DNA of 64,000 nt, taken from assembly GCA_002118135.1 (NCBI GenBank), contig BDIU01000343.1, forward strand, positions 90,650 to 154,649, in the 5' to 3' direction. A model generated the notes under the pieces. The model searched no databases. It worked only from the letters and a program-made list of their open reading frames with translations, and was not told the origin of the DNA. The stretch is from Trebouxia sp. TZW2008 (taxonomy: Eukaryota; Chlorophyta; Trebouxiophyceae; Trebouxiales; Trebouxiaceae). Position 1 is the first letter of the stretch; each line of letters starts with the position of its first letter. Shown here one piece after another: positions 46,682 through 57,900 of this stretch. A program made the translations under genes and the position numbers.

Positions 46682-49600
46682 TTAAGCAATGCCAAATGCC
46701 CATGAAAATGGTATGCGAGCTTGCGCACACATCCTGGGTTGCTTTGCCACCTTTGCCGACCTTGCAACAGAGCGCATGTGAGAGGCCCCACGCGGCGCAG
46801 GCCGCTGCGTCAGCTTACTAATGGACTGTCTGAAAGCTACTGCAGAAGTGGCTGTTGCTGATACCGCGCGGCTGCCAGAGTCTACGGCAGGGTAGTCTTT
46901 TTTTGCACTGCCATTCTGCTTTGCAGACCCCATTCTTGATGTGTCGTCTGGGCCAAACACTACGTCTTCACCGTTTTCGGCTATCCTGGGCTGCAGATCC
47001 AGATTGAACCAGCTTGTCAACAAACCACCGCCATCCACAGGTATTGATACACCTGCACATGGCATGTACAGTAACTTGACTGCAGTGATGTTGCTGGGTA
47101 AGGACAGTTCAATACAAAGCAAAGCAGTCATGATCAAGAGAAGGTGCTGTAACAGTTTGCCGCATTAACTGATCAATGCTGCAGCGTATTATTCAGGATG
47201 AGGCATGCTGCAAAGAGGAGTGCTAGTGCTGGCTGTTGTGCTTTTCTCTCAAAACAGCACTGAAACTGTGTAAAGCTGCAAGATTTTACTACTGACTTCA
47301 TTTACTCATCATCATCATCACTATTGCATCTGTTGCAAATCATTTCACATGCATCATCATGCATTACTCGTGTTTAGCTGGCGGCACCTCGCAGGCTATC
47401 AAACTGTTCCTACCGACTGACTGTGTTATCTCAACATAACTATCAAAGGAACAGTGCTCTCAACTGCATTCGCTATAAACAGTGAGATCTACACGCTACC
47501 TTCCTGGGAGACAAACTAGTCCACTACATTACAGCTTTGAGACCTGTTGCCAAGTTGCTGAACGTGTGCAAGATCTTCAAGCAAGGCAGCACAGCACAGC
47601 ACAGCACAGCACAGCGCAGCACAGCACAGCACAGCGCAGCACAGCACAGCACAGCGCAGCACAGCACAGCACAGCAGACATCCTAACATTCACCACCACA
47701 GACATGATCACAGCCATAGACAAAGTCAGGCAATCACAATCACAGGGACAGACACAAGCAGGCAACCCTGAACACAGGCATTTGTATAAGCGGGCTGGCA
47801 GGCAGGCAGGCAGGCAGGTCCTACGTGTGATGAAAGATGCAGCTTGGGATGCCAGGAACAATACAACTTTGGCAAGATAGCACTGGCAGAGGCAAGCAAA
47901 ATTTACCTTTGCTGAAACATGCGGCTTGAGACGCCGGAAAAAAAACAATTGATGCCAATTCCTTCACACATTTACACTGGTTTGGCACAACACAGCACAG
48001 AAACAGGCCTGAAGGGCCTACCTGTGATGAAAGATGCAGCTTGGGACGCCAGGAACAACACAATCGATACTACTCCATTCACACCACACCACATGACATG
48101 ATGCAGCAGCAGAAACAGACTAGCAGGATTTACCTGTGATGAAAGATGCAGCTTGAGGCGCCAGGAACAGTACAACTGAGGCCCCCTCTCTCACTCAACA
48201 CGGCACAGGCACAGGCACAGACACAGGCCCAGCATATAGAAGCAGGCAAGCAGGCAGGCAGGCATGGTTCACCTGTGATGAAAGATGCAGCTTGGGACGC
48301 CAGGAACAACACAATTGATACTACTCCTTTCACACGACACCACACGACATGATGCAGCAGCAGAAACAGACTGGCAGGATTTACCTGTGATGAAAGATGC
48401 AGCTTGGGATCGCCAGTAACAACACAACCGAGGGCCCCTGTCTCACTCAACACAACACGACTTGATGCAGTACAGAAATAGACCGGCAGGATTCACCTGT
48501 GATGAAAGATGCAGCTTGGGACGCCAGGAACAACACGACTGAGGCAACTTCCTCCACTCGGCAGTTGCGCCCCAGTGGATGCTGCACAGCTGTCATGGCT
48601 TCCATTGCTGCCCTTGACTTGCCCTCATCCCTTGCTAGCCTGTCTGCAGACAAGGACAAAACCCAATGAAACATCACATTCTTTGATATTTACATGTCAA
48701 AAGACACAAAAAGAAAAGAAGAGAAAACATTGACTTGTGTAAACCTGGCGCCAGTGCTGTGTTGCAGACATGGAAGTGTTCTTGAGTCTTTGAGTCAAGT
48801 CCCTTGCAAAATTATCTGCAAAGCAGTTGCACCACACTTGTGCGCTGCTGCCTGACGTCATGAATATGACCATGACCATGATAATGATGAAATTGACGAC
48901 AACAACAATAATGCTAGCAATATTAATGGTCACATTTTCCGGCAAGAGTGCTAAGTGGCCTGACATACATATGCTGTGGTCTTGCAGTTTGATGTGAGAA
49001 GTGGCACCGCAAGGCGCTGGACGTTATTGTCCGAGGATGATGTATGTGATGTAAAGCGAGATGCAGCATGACTGCAAGTTATGAAACAGTACTCAACCAT
49101 ACATGCAGAATCATGTTCAAGGAGAGAGAGCTTGCTGATGTCAATAAGCAAGACAAACAGGCCCAGCCGCTATGCAAGCGCATACGCAAATGCACACTGC
49201 TTCATGACAACAGGCAACTGGTCAAGCGTATCAGCAGCAGCAAAACTCAGATTGAGAGCTCACCATATACATCAGTTAGGACATATCCTGGGTTGACAGA
49301 ATTGATCCTGACTCCACTCTTGGCATGCAATGCCGCAAAGTTTCTGGTGACCTGCAGAAGGCATCTTTTATCTCTTTTGCCGTTGTACAGGTGATTGACA
49401 CCTGCTGAAGCACGCAATATGGTGACGTATGAATAGCAATGCTCTGATGACCCAAAGAAAGCATCTTTGTCTCTTTTGCCATTGTGCTATGCATACAGAT
49501 GATTGACCCCTACTGAAGCATGCAAAACGGTAATGTATGAAAAGCAATGCCCTACAACAGTTGATTGGTTCATGGTCACTCAGTTTCATGTTGCGGAGAT

Positions 49601-51528
49601 AATGACATTCAGATTAACGGCATGCTACAGTTTGAATCAGAACAGTTGCAACAGTAGGGTGCATCACGTACCGCATCTTCCATGGCCTTTGATGTGTTGT
49701 ACGCCATCTGTATGGTCTTGTTGGTCTGACTCATCATGGAACTCATGTTCACAATGGTACCTCTGCTTTTGATCAGAAACGGCAGCGCCGCCTGCAATCC
49801 ATACATTGGTTTTGAACCAGCGTGGTCAAGACTTTACTGCATCCAGGCAGTCAAGCCATTCATAGTACAGTGAACTCTCTCTGTAAGAGATGTAAGGACA
49901 ATCTCGATGTAAGGATAACGCCATTGGGAACCACTCACTGCATTCTGACTGCAATGGTTCCTCTGACTAACAACAATTCGTTGTAAGGACAAACTTCTTG
50001 GTAGCCAAAGCAGTTCTGACAAAAAGAGTTTCTTGCAGGAGACACACTTCTAGCAATACTGCAACATTATCTTTAAGCCGTTGAAACTTTGGCTGCGTGC
50101 TGTGAGCAGCATGTCTTGGCATTGCTGCATGACAAGGCAGCACTTGCACCTGCATCCTTTGAAGCATTTTTGTAAGCCTCTTGTCAATGTTGGGCCACCT
50201 CCTTGGACAGAGGCTCCTGCTATGACGCCTCATGGCATAGACTTTTCTTGTCTTTTCTAGGCTTGTTGTAGACCTGAGCAGTCTTGTAGAGAGGAATGTC
50301 GGTGCATGCACACAGCTTGCACTCGTTTCTCTGTATAAAGACATTCTTGACGCAAGGGCAGTGGGAGTGGGGATGAGTCTCTGCACGCTGACTGTACTGG
50401 TACCATTGAGCAAGGACCCTTCATCACAAGGACAACGATCCTGATGACTAGGAGCAGCCAAGCAATATAGACGGACCACTAATGAGAGATTACTGTACCT
50501 GCATCATGATGACTGCAGAGGCAACATGGGTTTTGTAGTTTTCTAGGAACTCTATTTCATCTGCCATGCCGTAGTGCTCTACACCCAAATCACTGCAACA
50601 AGATCCTGCAAGCAGGTCGCGATCTTAAACATGCATTGCTTCAGAATTTCAACAAAGGTCTGGTTGCTTTTGCAGTGCTTGATAGTGTATAATGATAATG
50701 ACAATTTATACACACTCCAGCACATGTGCTGATTGTATGTGGCCCAAGTCCTGTCTCGCCAGGCAGGCTTGTTTAGTTTGTTGATGGTGAAGGTGTGCAG
50801 CATTTGAAGGATATGGGGCTTTGTACAACTCGTTTGACACAGCAACATGCAGACTTTGTTGGATGCTAAAGGTTTATGTCTGCATAAACATGGCACCTAC
50901 CATTGTTGACTAAAACGTCCAAGCCACCCATCAATTGTGCCTGCGACAGTGTGCAGTGGTCAAACTTGGATCTCAGAGCCGTGGTTGACAGCCCACTCAC
51001 ACTATAGCATTTGAGCCAAAGGGCTGGGTCTAGACTTTGAGCCAACAGGTCAAGCTTGAGAGAAGCTGTTGAAACAGTCTGCAGATGCTGAGTTTGGACT
51101 TACTGCTTCTCGAACAGCCACTTGGCAGTCCTCTGCTTTGGTCAAATCGCCAGCAACTGCGAAGCCCTTGCCCCCTAGGTGCTCAATTTCGTCTACGACC
51201 TTCTGCAGTCTGGACTTGGATCTCGACATGACGCAAATCTTGGTTGGCTCGCTGCTGCTGTCTTTGCTTTGGGTGGCAAACGCGAGAGCGACTGCTTTCC
51301 CTATGCCGGATGAGCTACCTGCACGATTGATTGCGTCAAGATAGTGACAAGCGCAGCCGCTGCATGCTGCCAGATCGTTGGCAGCAGATTTCGCTATGAC
51401 AGCTTTGCACGGCGTCTTCCTGATGTGATAGCGTCAGGATGCATTGTACAAGCCTAAGCGTCACCTGTAACAAGTATCTTCCTGCCGACCAGGTCCGGGT
51501 GCCGCGCATAATCCGAAGATTGTGCCAT
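46682..51528 (-). CDS. Classical short-chain dehydrogenase/reductase
   Basis: Eight minus-strand exons, 51528-51465, 51318-51104, 50940-50901, 50578-50499, 49791-49672, 49351-49264, 48643-48497 and 47052-46682, sum to 1125 nt (374 residues), phases matched. Rossmann motif TGSSSGIG follows GRKILV; DVLVNN marks the structural Asn motif; the active site has Ser in NMSSMMS and YNTSK (Tyr-x-x-x-Lys). Then FAALHAKSGVRINSVNPGYV, HPLGRNCRVEEVASVVLFLA, SFITGVSIPVDGGG: a typical SDR end, close to bacterial and plant 3-oxoacyl-ACP reductase-like members. After it come about 100 extra residues (Ser/Ala/Arg-rich) that the family lacks. With the chosen acceptor the NNAG motif reads NNEH, which is unusual. 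Substrate unknown. The gene's introns carry donor echoes, two dispersed repeats and a MITE. Confidence 0.87.
47585..47685. repeat. Pentanucleotide microsatellite (CAGCA)n
   Basis: About 19 units of CAGCA/CAGCG, in the long last intron of the dehydrogenase gene; the interrupting CAGCG units are evenly spaced, suggesting a higher-order expansion of about 25 bases. Confidence 0.95.
47820..48425 (-). repeat. Downstream echoes of SDR exon 7 (six or more copies)
   Basis: Read on the minus strand, the end of exon 7 (VVLFLASQAASFITG plus donor GTGAAT; landmark 'cccaagctgcatctttcatc') is followed by copies near 48420-48378, 48310-48270, 48172-48130, 48060-48018, 47955-47925 (degraded) and 47870-47820. 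Several keep an identical 40-base core and a functional-looking ACAG|GTRAA donor. The copies show LFLASQAASFITG in an open frame. The period is about 110-140 bases. Confidence 0.93.
49866..50497. mobile_element. Pogo/Tc1-like MITE, about 630 bp, forming a 5' splice site
   Basis: Left end TACAGTGAACTCTCTCTG; right end, on the other strand, TACAGTAATCTCTCATTA: imperfect terminal inverted repeats with a TA at each outer edge, as for Tc1/mariner/pogo insertions. Inside are 'gatgtaaggacaa', 'tcgatgtaaggataacg' and 'cgttgtaaggacaa', reminiscent of the 'CTCGATATAACGA' ends of pogo-type elements. No transposase frame. It fills most of SDR intron 4. The intron donor reads G|GTACAG, where TA is the target duplication and CAG the start of the inverted repeat. 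Confidence 0.72.
50691..50770. repeat. Short dispersed repeat family B, copy 3
   Basis: The segment 'aatgataatgacaatttata' through 'cgccaggcaggcttgtttag' matches 5036-5110 and 24455-24540. It lies in SDR intron 3. Confidence 0.65.
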
Positions 51529-51954
51529 GACTGGTCCGATGATGTGACGAGCTGCTGCTCCTAGATGACCACGGTAGCTTGATTTTGCTGACGAGCAATG
51601 TCTCAGCAGCTTGTGCCCTCACGCGGGTCGACGACGCTAGCTCTGTGCAGCGAGAGTGAATCACGTAGATGTGACTTATGCCTGACTAAGCAGCAGTAAT
51701 ATCTGACACATCATATCCATGGAAACTTTTGCAAATTTTCAACGTTGTGGGATTGCGCTTTTATTTTATTTTGCGACGGCGTTGTCCCGTATTGGTGCAG
51801 GGATGAATTTTGACAAATACCTTGCCCAGCTTTCCGGAACCACAGGACGCTGTTAACATCGCATGGTTTCTTGTCCAAATGTCGGAACAATACTCAGCGC
51901 GGGTCAGATATTCCAATCTGTGGTCGCGCTGACAAATTTGGCCGTCGGCGTGAC
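51529..51954. promoter_or_regulatory. Divergent intergenic region (shared promoter span)
   Basis: About 425 bases between the dehydrogenase (-) and lipase (+) start codons. An AT-rich block ('gcttttattttattttgcga', near 51755) is the only TATA-like candidate. No other element is clear. Confidence 0.4.
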
Positions 51955-54900
51955 ATGACGATCCTCGAGCACAATGACTACACGCAAGCAGTTGGTACAG
52001 CTGCAGCGCATAACGTCACAGAACCGTGGAGGGTAGCAGCCGCAGTTGCAACTGATGCTGCAAGGTCTGCTTCTAGCAGCATTCAGCCGGAGTCGTGACC
52101 CGAAAGATCAACTCTCAGCACCGGGCACTCGAGCTCACGTCGTGACCGCGACGCACTGCTCGCAGGCAAATTGGCAAGCGAGTTCGAGACCACGGCGAAA
52201 GGAATGACGGCAATGAGACAGACGCACACAGGCTTGACAATCTGGCCTCAGCGGCCGACAAAGTTGAGCACCGTATCGACATTCAAGAGCAGGAGGGAGC
52301 TAAAAGCGGACGGACCGCGTTACAGCCTGACGATGATGCAGAACCGCAAGTCGAAGCTTCTGCAGCCTCTGCAGCCAAATCTGGTGAGCCAAACAACCCT
52401 TGCCTGAGCTTCAGTGCTCAAATTGCAAGGCAGAGATTGATAACAAAAAGCTGGCAACTGCTCAGGCTCAGGCAAAGAATTTGAGTTTGAGGGTTTGGCC
52501 TTGCCGTGTCATGGCATGCAGTACTGACAAAGCCGCCTGCATGCATCACAATGCAGTGTAGACATGCAACATGTGAACTCCCCAGACGTTTGCTGTCATT
52601 GTGCAAACTGACGTTGAATCATATCAACAATTTTGGGACATGTGCCAGGTGATAATGGATCAGCAGATGAGCATGAGCACTGTGTGACTTTGCGTGCCAC
52701 AATGTGAGGTCTTTTGTGATTGGAAGTTTGTTGCCTTAACAGCTTCACTGAATGGCACAGGTGACATTGGATCAGCAGATGAGGGAGAGCACTGTGAGTT
52801 TACACAAGATGTCATTCTCAGACTGGAGACCCTGACTGTGCGGGAAACCAAGGTCAGTCCAGCAACTTCTCTGCAACCATATGGCATGCTGTGCTGGTTT
52901 ACAGCTCCTTGTCTTTACGGTGTGCATTGCAACATGAGCGTACATATATACATCGACACATGCTAATTAGCCTCAGAAGCCTTGCTAGGTATGTGTAGTC
53001 ACCAAGCAGCTGTCTTTGAGCAACCTAGTCTGTACACATGCTTAACCACCGTAAATGCGCTGATCAGAGAGTCACAACCAAGAGTGTCAGCTGATGGGCA
53101 CTTGATTGTGACTTGCAGTATGCTATGGGCGTGGTGTGGGCAGCAACCCTAATAGCCTATGCAGCCCTATTTGCCGAGTTTGGTGTCAAGCTGCAATGGG
53201 TAAGCTGTCCAGCAGATTTGCTGCTCATGCACACAGCCAAAAGATAAAACAAAGTGCTCTGCCCGAGCGCCTTTGCATGAAAGGTCATCTGCTCCTTGGG
53301 GCAAAGTTCAAGAGCCTCGGTCAGCTGCAATATTGGAACAGATGCTGATATCAATGTATGGATGCTTTACATGTGAGTGCATGGAGATGAGGAGCGGATC
53401 ATGAGAGGCTTCCTGACAACAAGGAATTCAATGCGACACTAGCGTTGGCTGCTTCAGGGTCTGTTGCTGATTTTTGATGTGAATAATGAACGTAGTATTC
53501 AGCCTTGTTCAGCACAAGTTGATCATAGACTAGCTGGCCGTCATGTTTTATTACTGGCCCTTTTAGACAAACTTCAAAATGGCATTAATAATAGCAGCAC
53601 AGCCTTCTGTGCATCAGGAGGTCTAGGTTGTGCTCTTCTGCTTGCACACAGGGTTCAACCAGCCAGAATCTGCACACTGCCACTATTCCCATCCTCAACG
53701 TTGTTGTTGGGTGCTTTTCACCATGCTCATGCGTTTGCATACAGGACCCAACAAGCCGGATCCTGCACACTGACACTGTTTCCATGTTTAATACTGTGTT
53801 TGTGGGCTTTTCACCATGCTTGTGCTCTTGCACACAGGACTCAACAAGCCGGATTCTGCACACTGACACCATTTCCATCCTCAACATTGTGGTTGGGTGC
53901 TTTCTGGCATGCCAGCTTCTGAGGAGCTTCATCTGGCTGTCTTTTGTGGTGATCCGAACTTGGCAGCTCAAGCGAGTCTGGAGGAGGCGGCGAGCGCGTA
54001 ATGTGGCCCTCTTCTTTGTTGAGCTCATCACACAAATGGTAAGATTGCAGACAGTTGAATCATGGCTTACTACAGTATTTCTTGCTATTATGATACCTTG
54101 ATCACCAAAAAAAGGTCCTTACAACTTGTCCTTACTCAGAGGTACCAATGCAGTCAGAATACTGTTCCTGATTGCCTTGTCCTTTCATTGGAAATGCCCT
54201 TATAGCAAGTCTTCTTATACAGAGCTGTTACTGTGATTGGATCATGGCTTGGTTCTGTCATTCAAATTGTTCCCAAACAATAGTGTTCAACTCAAGAGTC
54301 AACTTAGAGTCAGTGTGCATGTTGCTCAGCAGCTCAGCAGCTCTCATCGCTCATCTGCCTTGATGCAGCTCTGCGCCGCTTCAGAATGTATGACAGATCT
54401 GTTTTTAATGCAGCTTCGGACGGCGCAAGAAATTGCTGTTTTCGCGAGCATCTGACTTGCTGAGAAGCTATCAGTGACAGTCTCTGCCTATGCGTGCTGT
54501 GCGCTGAAAACATTCTACGTTCTGTTTCCCATGTTGGTGAATGTCTTCACATTAACAGCCTGTGATCTGTGGGCTCTGGTGAACAAGAGGCCTACATGCT
54601 GCTGACTCATGTTAATTTTTGCAGGTGAATCTGTACACATGTACAGCCTGCAACGTATGGGCTCTAGTCAATACGAGGCCTAAACATTTCTGACTCATGC
54701 TTACTTTGCAGGTAAATCTGTTCACATTCATAGCCTGCAATGTATGGGCTCTAGTCAATAAGAGGCCTGACCATTTCTGACCCATATCCATTTTGCAGGT
54801 GAATGCGTTCCAACCATAGCCGGCAAGGCTGAGGGTTTCCAAATTATGCTGGCCATGCAGGTCATTGTGTTGGCTTTCACACACTGTAGTGTGTGGGGCC

Positions 54901-57900
54901 AAAGTCTTCTGACTTGTGTCTCCTGTGCAGGTGAATGAGATCACGTTCACCGCCTACGATTTGTGAGCTGTCCTGACTTGTGATTGCCACATAGTTGAGT
55001 GTGTTCAGAGTCACTGTTTGCTGTGTGTCAGAAAGTTGTTTGAAGTTTGCTGTCTTGTGATGCAGGTGAATGTGTTCACATTCATAGCCTGCAATATGTG
55101 GGCTCTGGTTGACAAGAGGTCTGAACATGTCTGAGTCAGGTCTATCTTGCAGGTGAATGTGCTCACCTTCATAGCGTGCAATGTGTGGGCGCTGATCGAC
55201 AAGTGCAGCTGGCTGGGCAACGCCACACCCTGGCTGGGCTGGGTCACATGGTCCTGCTGGAATACGGTAATTATCACTGCTACTTGCCACAATTACCTGT
55301 CTTCTCCTGCTTATACCTATCAGAATCAGCATAGCAGTAACAGCTGCAATGTGTGGTGCTGATTGACACATGCAGCTGGCTGGCTAATGCCACACCTTGG
55401 CTGGGCTGGGTCACATGGTCCAGCTGGAACAACGTAAGCACCACAGTTGTGCTCATCTGTCATACTCTGTGTTTGGAATGATCCCTTGGGCTCACACATG
55501 TCATATATCAAAGCAAGCACACATATACGGCCAGATGAGTCATATGGTCCAACTGGGCAACAGTAAGAACCACTGGTACCTGTCCTGTCCATGCGTCACA
55601 AATATGTTTCATAAATGTCACATGGTCCTGCTGGGATACGTTTATTACCTGCCGTATGTCCTAGATCTACCTACCATTCTTACCACAGCTGCCTGCCGTA
55701 CCCATGTTTCACTGTTCTGTTTGACGTTTGTCACGAGTCAGCAGACAAGTATCTTGGCTGGACTGGGTCACATTGTCCTGGTGGAACACAGTGATAATCA
55801 TAGCTTCTTGTTTGTTTCAGATGTTGTTCCTTGTTGGTGCTGCCTGTTGTCCAGATGCATGCATCCAGCTTGTCAAGGGTCAGCAGGAGAAGCAACACCT
55901 TTGCAATGTGTCATGATGTTAGTGTTGCCATGTGCATGCCATGTATGCAAGCGGCAGCTGCCTGTAGTCAAGCACCGAATGTGCCGCACATGTTTCTGGC
56001 ATTTCTGCATAAAAGTCAATCCCCATGCCACAGTTGCTCACCTGGCGCCTGCTCTTCTTTTCCTACAAGCTGCACCTTTCAGCAATCACCATATTGAAAC
56101 TGCCTTGAGTCAATCACCGTGTTGCCCGCCTACCTTTACTCAACCGCTGAATGCGCTGCAGATCTTCTGGACGTTTTGGATCCAAGTGTTGAACTCCATG
56201 CCTCAGCCGCTTGCCTGGCACCCGGCTTCCTTGGAGGCTTGCGTATGATCTCTTCTCATTTAAATGTCGTTGTTGCTGCAGATCTTCTTGACATTTCTGA
56301 TTCAAGTGTCCAATTCCATGCCCCAGTCGCTCAACTGGCACCCACTTTCCTTCATGAACAAGCTCCATCTTCCTTCATTCACCAAGCTTGAGCATTTCAA
56401 GCCCATTTCACAGCGCCTGAAAGGCTATGCTCAGACCAGTGAAACGCTGATAGTGGTTGATGGGTCCATGTGGCAGCATCTGCCCAAGTTTGTGCTTTGG
56501 GCTTGCTTGGAGGTCACTCAGACGGCGCTGGCCTGCTACCAATACTACCATGGTAAGCGCCACTCTTGTGTGCTGTACTGCTATCAATACTGCTATGGTC
56601 ATGCATGATCTGTCAAAGGTGTTGCATTCCATCGTGTGGCGTGCTTGGAGTTTACCCAGACGGCACTGGCCTGCTACCATGGTAAGACCCTCCTCCCCCC
56701 CCCCGCCCCGACCCCCAACAACCGCCTCTGCCATGAAGCATCGCTAGCAAACTGTTTTGTGATGTGGAAGCAGCTGCGCAGATTCTGCTGCAAACTTGCC
56801 TGGAATGTACTGCAGCAGCGCTGGCATGCTACAATACTATCATGATTAGCCGCCCCCCCCCCCAATCCTAACCTCCCGCCCCCTCCCCGTCCCCTCCAAC
56901 ACTCCTTCCGCCACAATGCGTCAATAGCGCTTTGTTTGATCACCTGGCAGCATCTGCCCAGGTCCGTGCTGTGGGCATGCTTGCAGTTTACTCAAACTAC
57001 ACTGGTCTGCTACCAAAATCACCATGGTCAGCCTTAGTCATGGTATGCATGATCTGCCCACAGCCTTTTGTTCAGCTGCATGCTCTGTGCATATTCAGCG
57101 CAACTGAGCCCTCAGCAACATTGCTCCTGTTGGATTTGCAATCAAGACAAAGCATTGCACATCAACAGCAATCCAGTTGTCTGTGCGCCTGAAAGACTGT
57201 CAATTGTTGTTTGTAGTGATACCAGAGAGCAGGAGACAAGTGGGCACAGACTGCCACGCTGCAACATTTGTGTGCAAGCAGGACAGCACCAAAATGGTCC
57301 TCACAGCACTCTTCTTGATGTCTCAAACAATGTCAAAGTCACAAAATCATACTTTGTGTCTGCAGTGATCCCAGAGAGCAGGAGGCAAGTGGGCACAGAC
57401 TGCCACACTGCAATATTTGTGTGCAAGCAGGACAACACTGAGATGGTCCTCACAGCCCTGGGTGCCTTCTGGATTCTGGTCTACATTGTCTGGTTCCATG
57501 TCTACCTGTTACAAGAGTTCCGGTTTCTAAAAAGGTCAGGGCACTTTCGCAAGCGTTGGAATGGATGCACTTTTCCTTCAAACAAGCATTGCTGCAGTAG
57601 AAGCAGCATCAGTAAGTAGTGTTATGAGCTTAAATCAATCATGTTGGCTGGATGCTCAAACAGTTGTGGCCGTCCTTCAGCATTGCATTTGCTTTTTGCA
57701 GGGTGCCATACACGCCGCATTGCATCAGCAACATCATTGTGCACACCAGATGCAGCCCAGCTGACCACAAGCTGGTGATTTCCACCGACAGTGGTGTCTG
57801 CTTGTAGGATGCCTTACACTGCACGTTGCATCAGCAACATAATAACGCTGATCAACATGCCAATCAGAAACAGTACAGTCCAAGACAGAGTGGCAAATCC

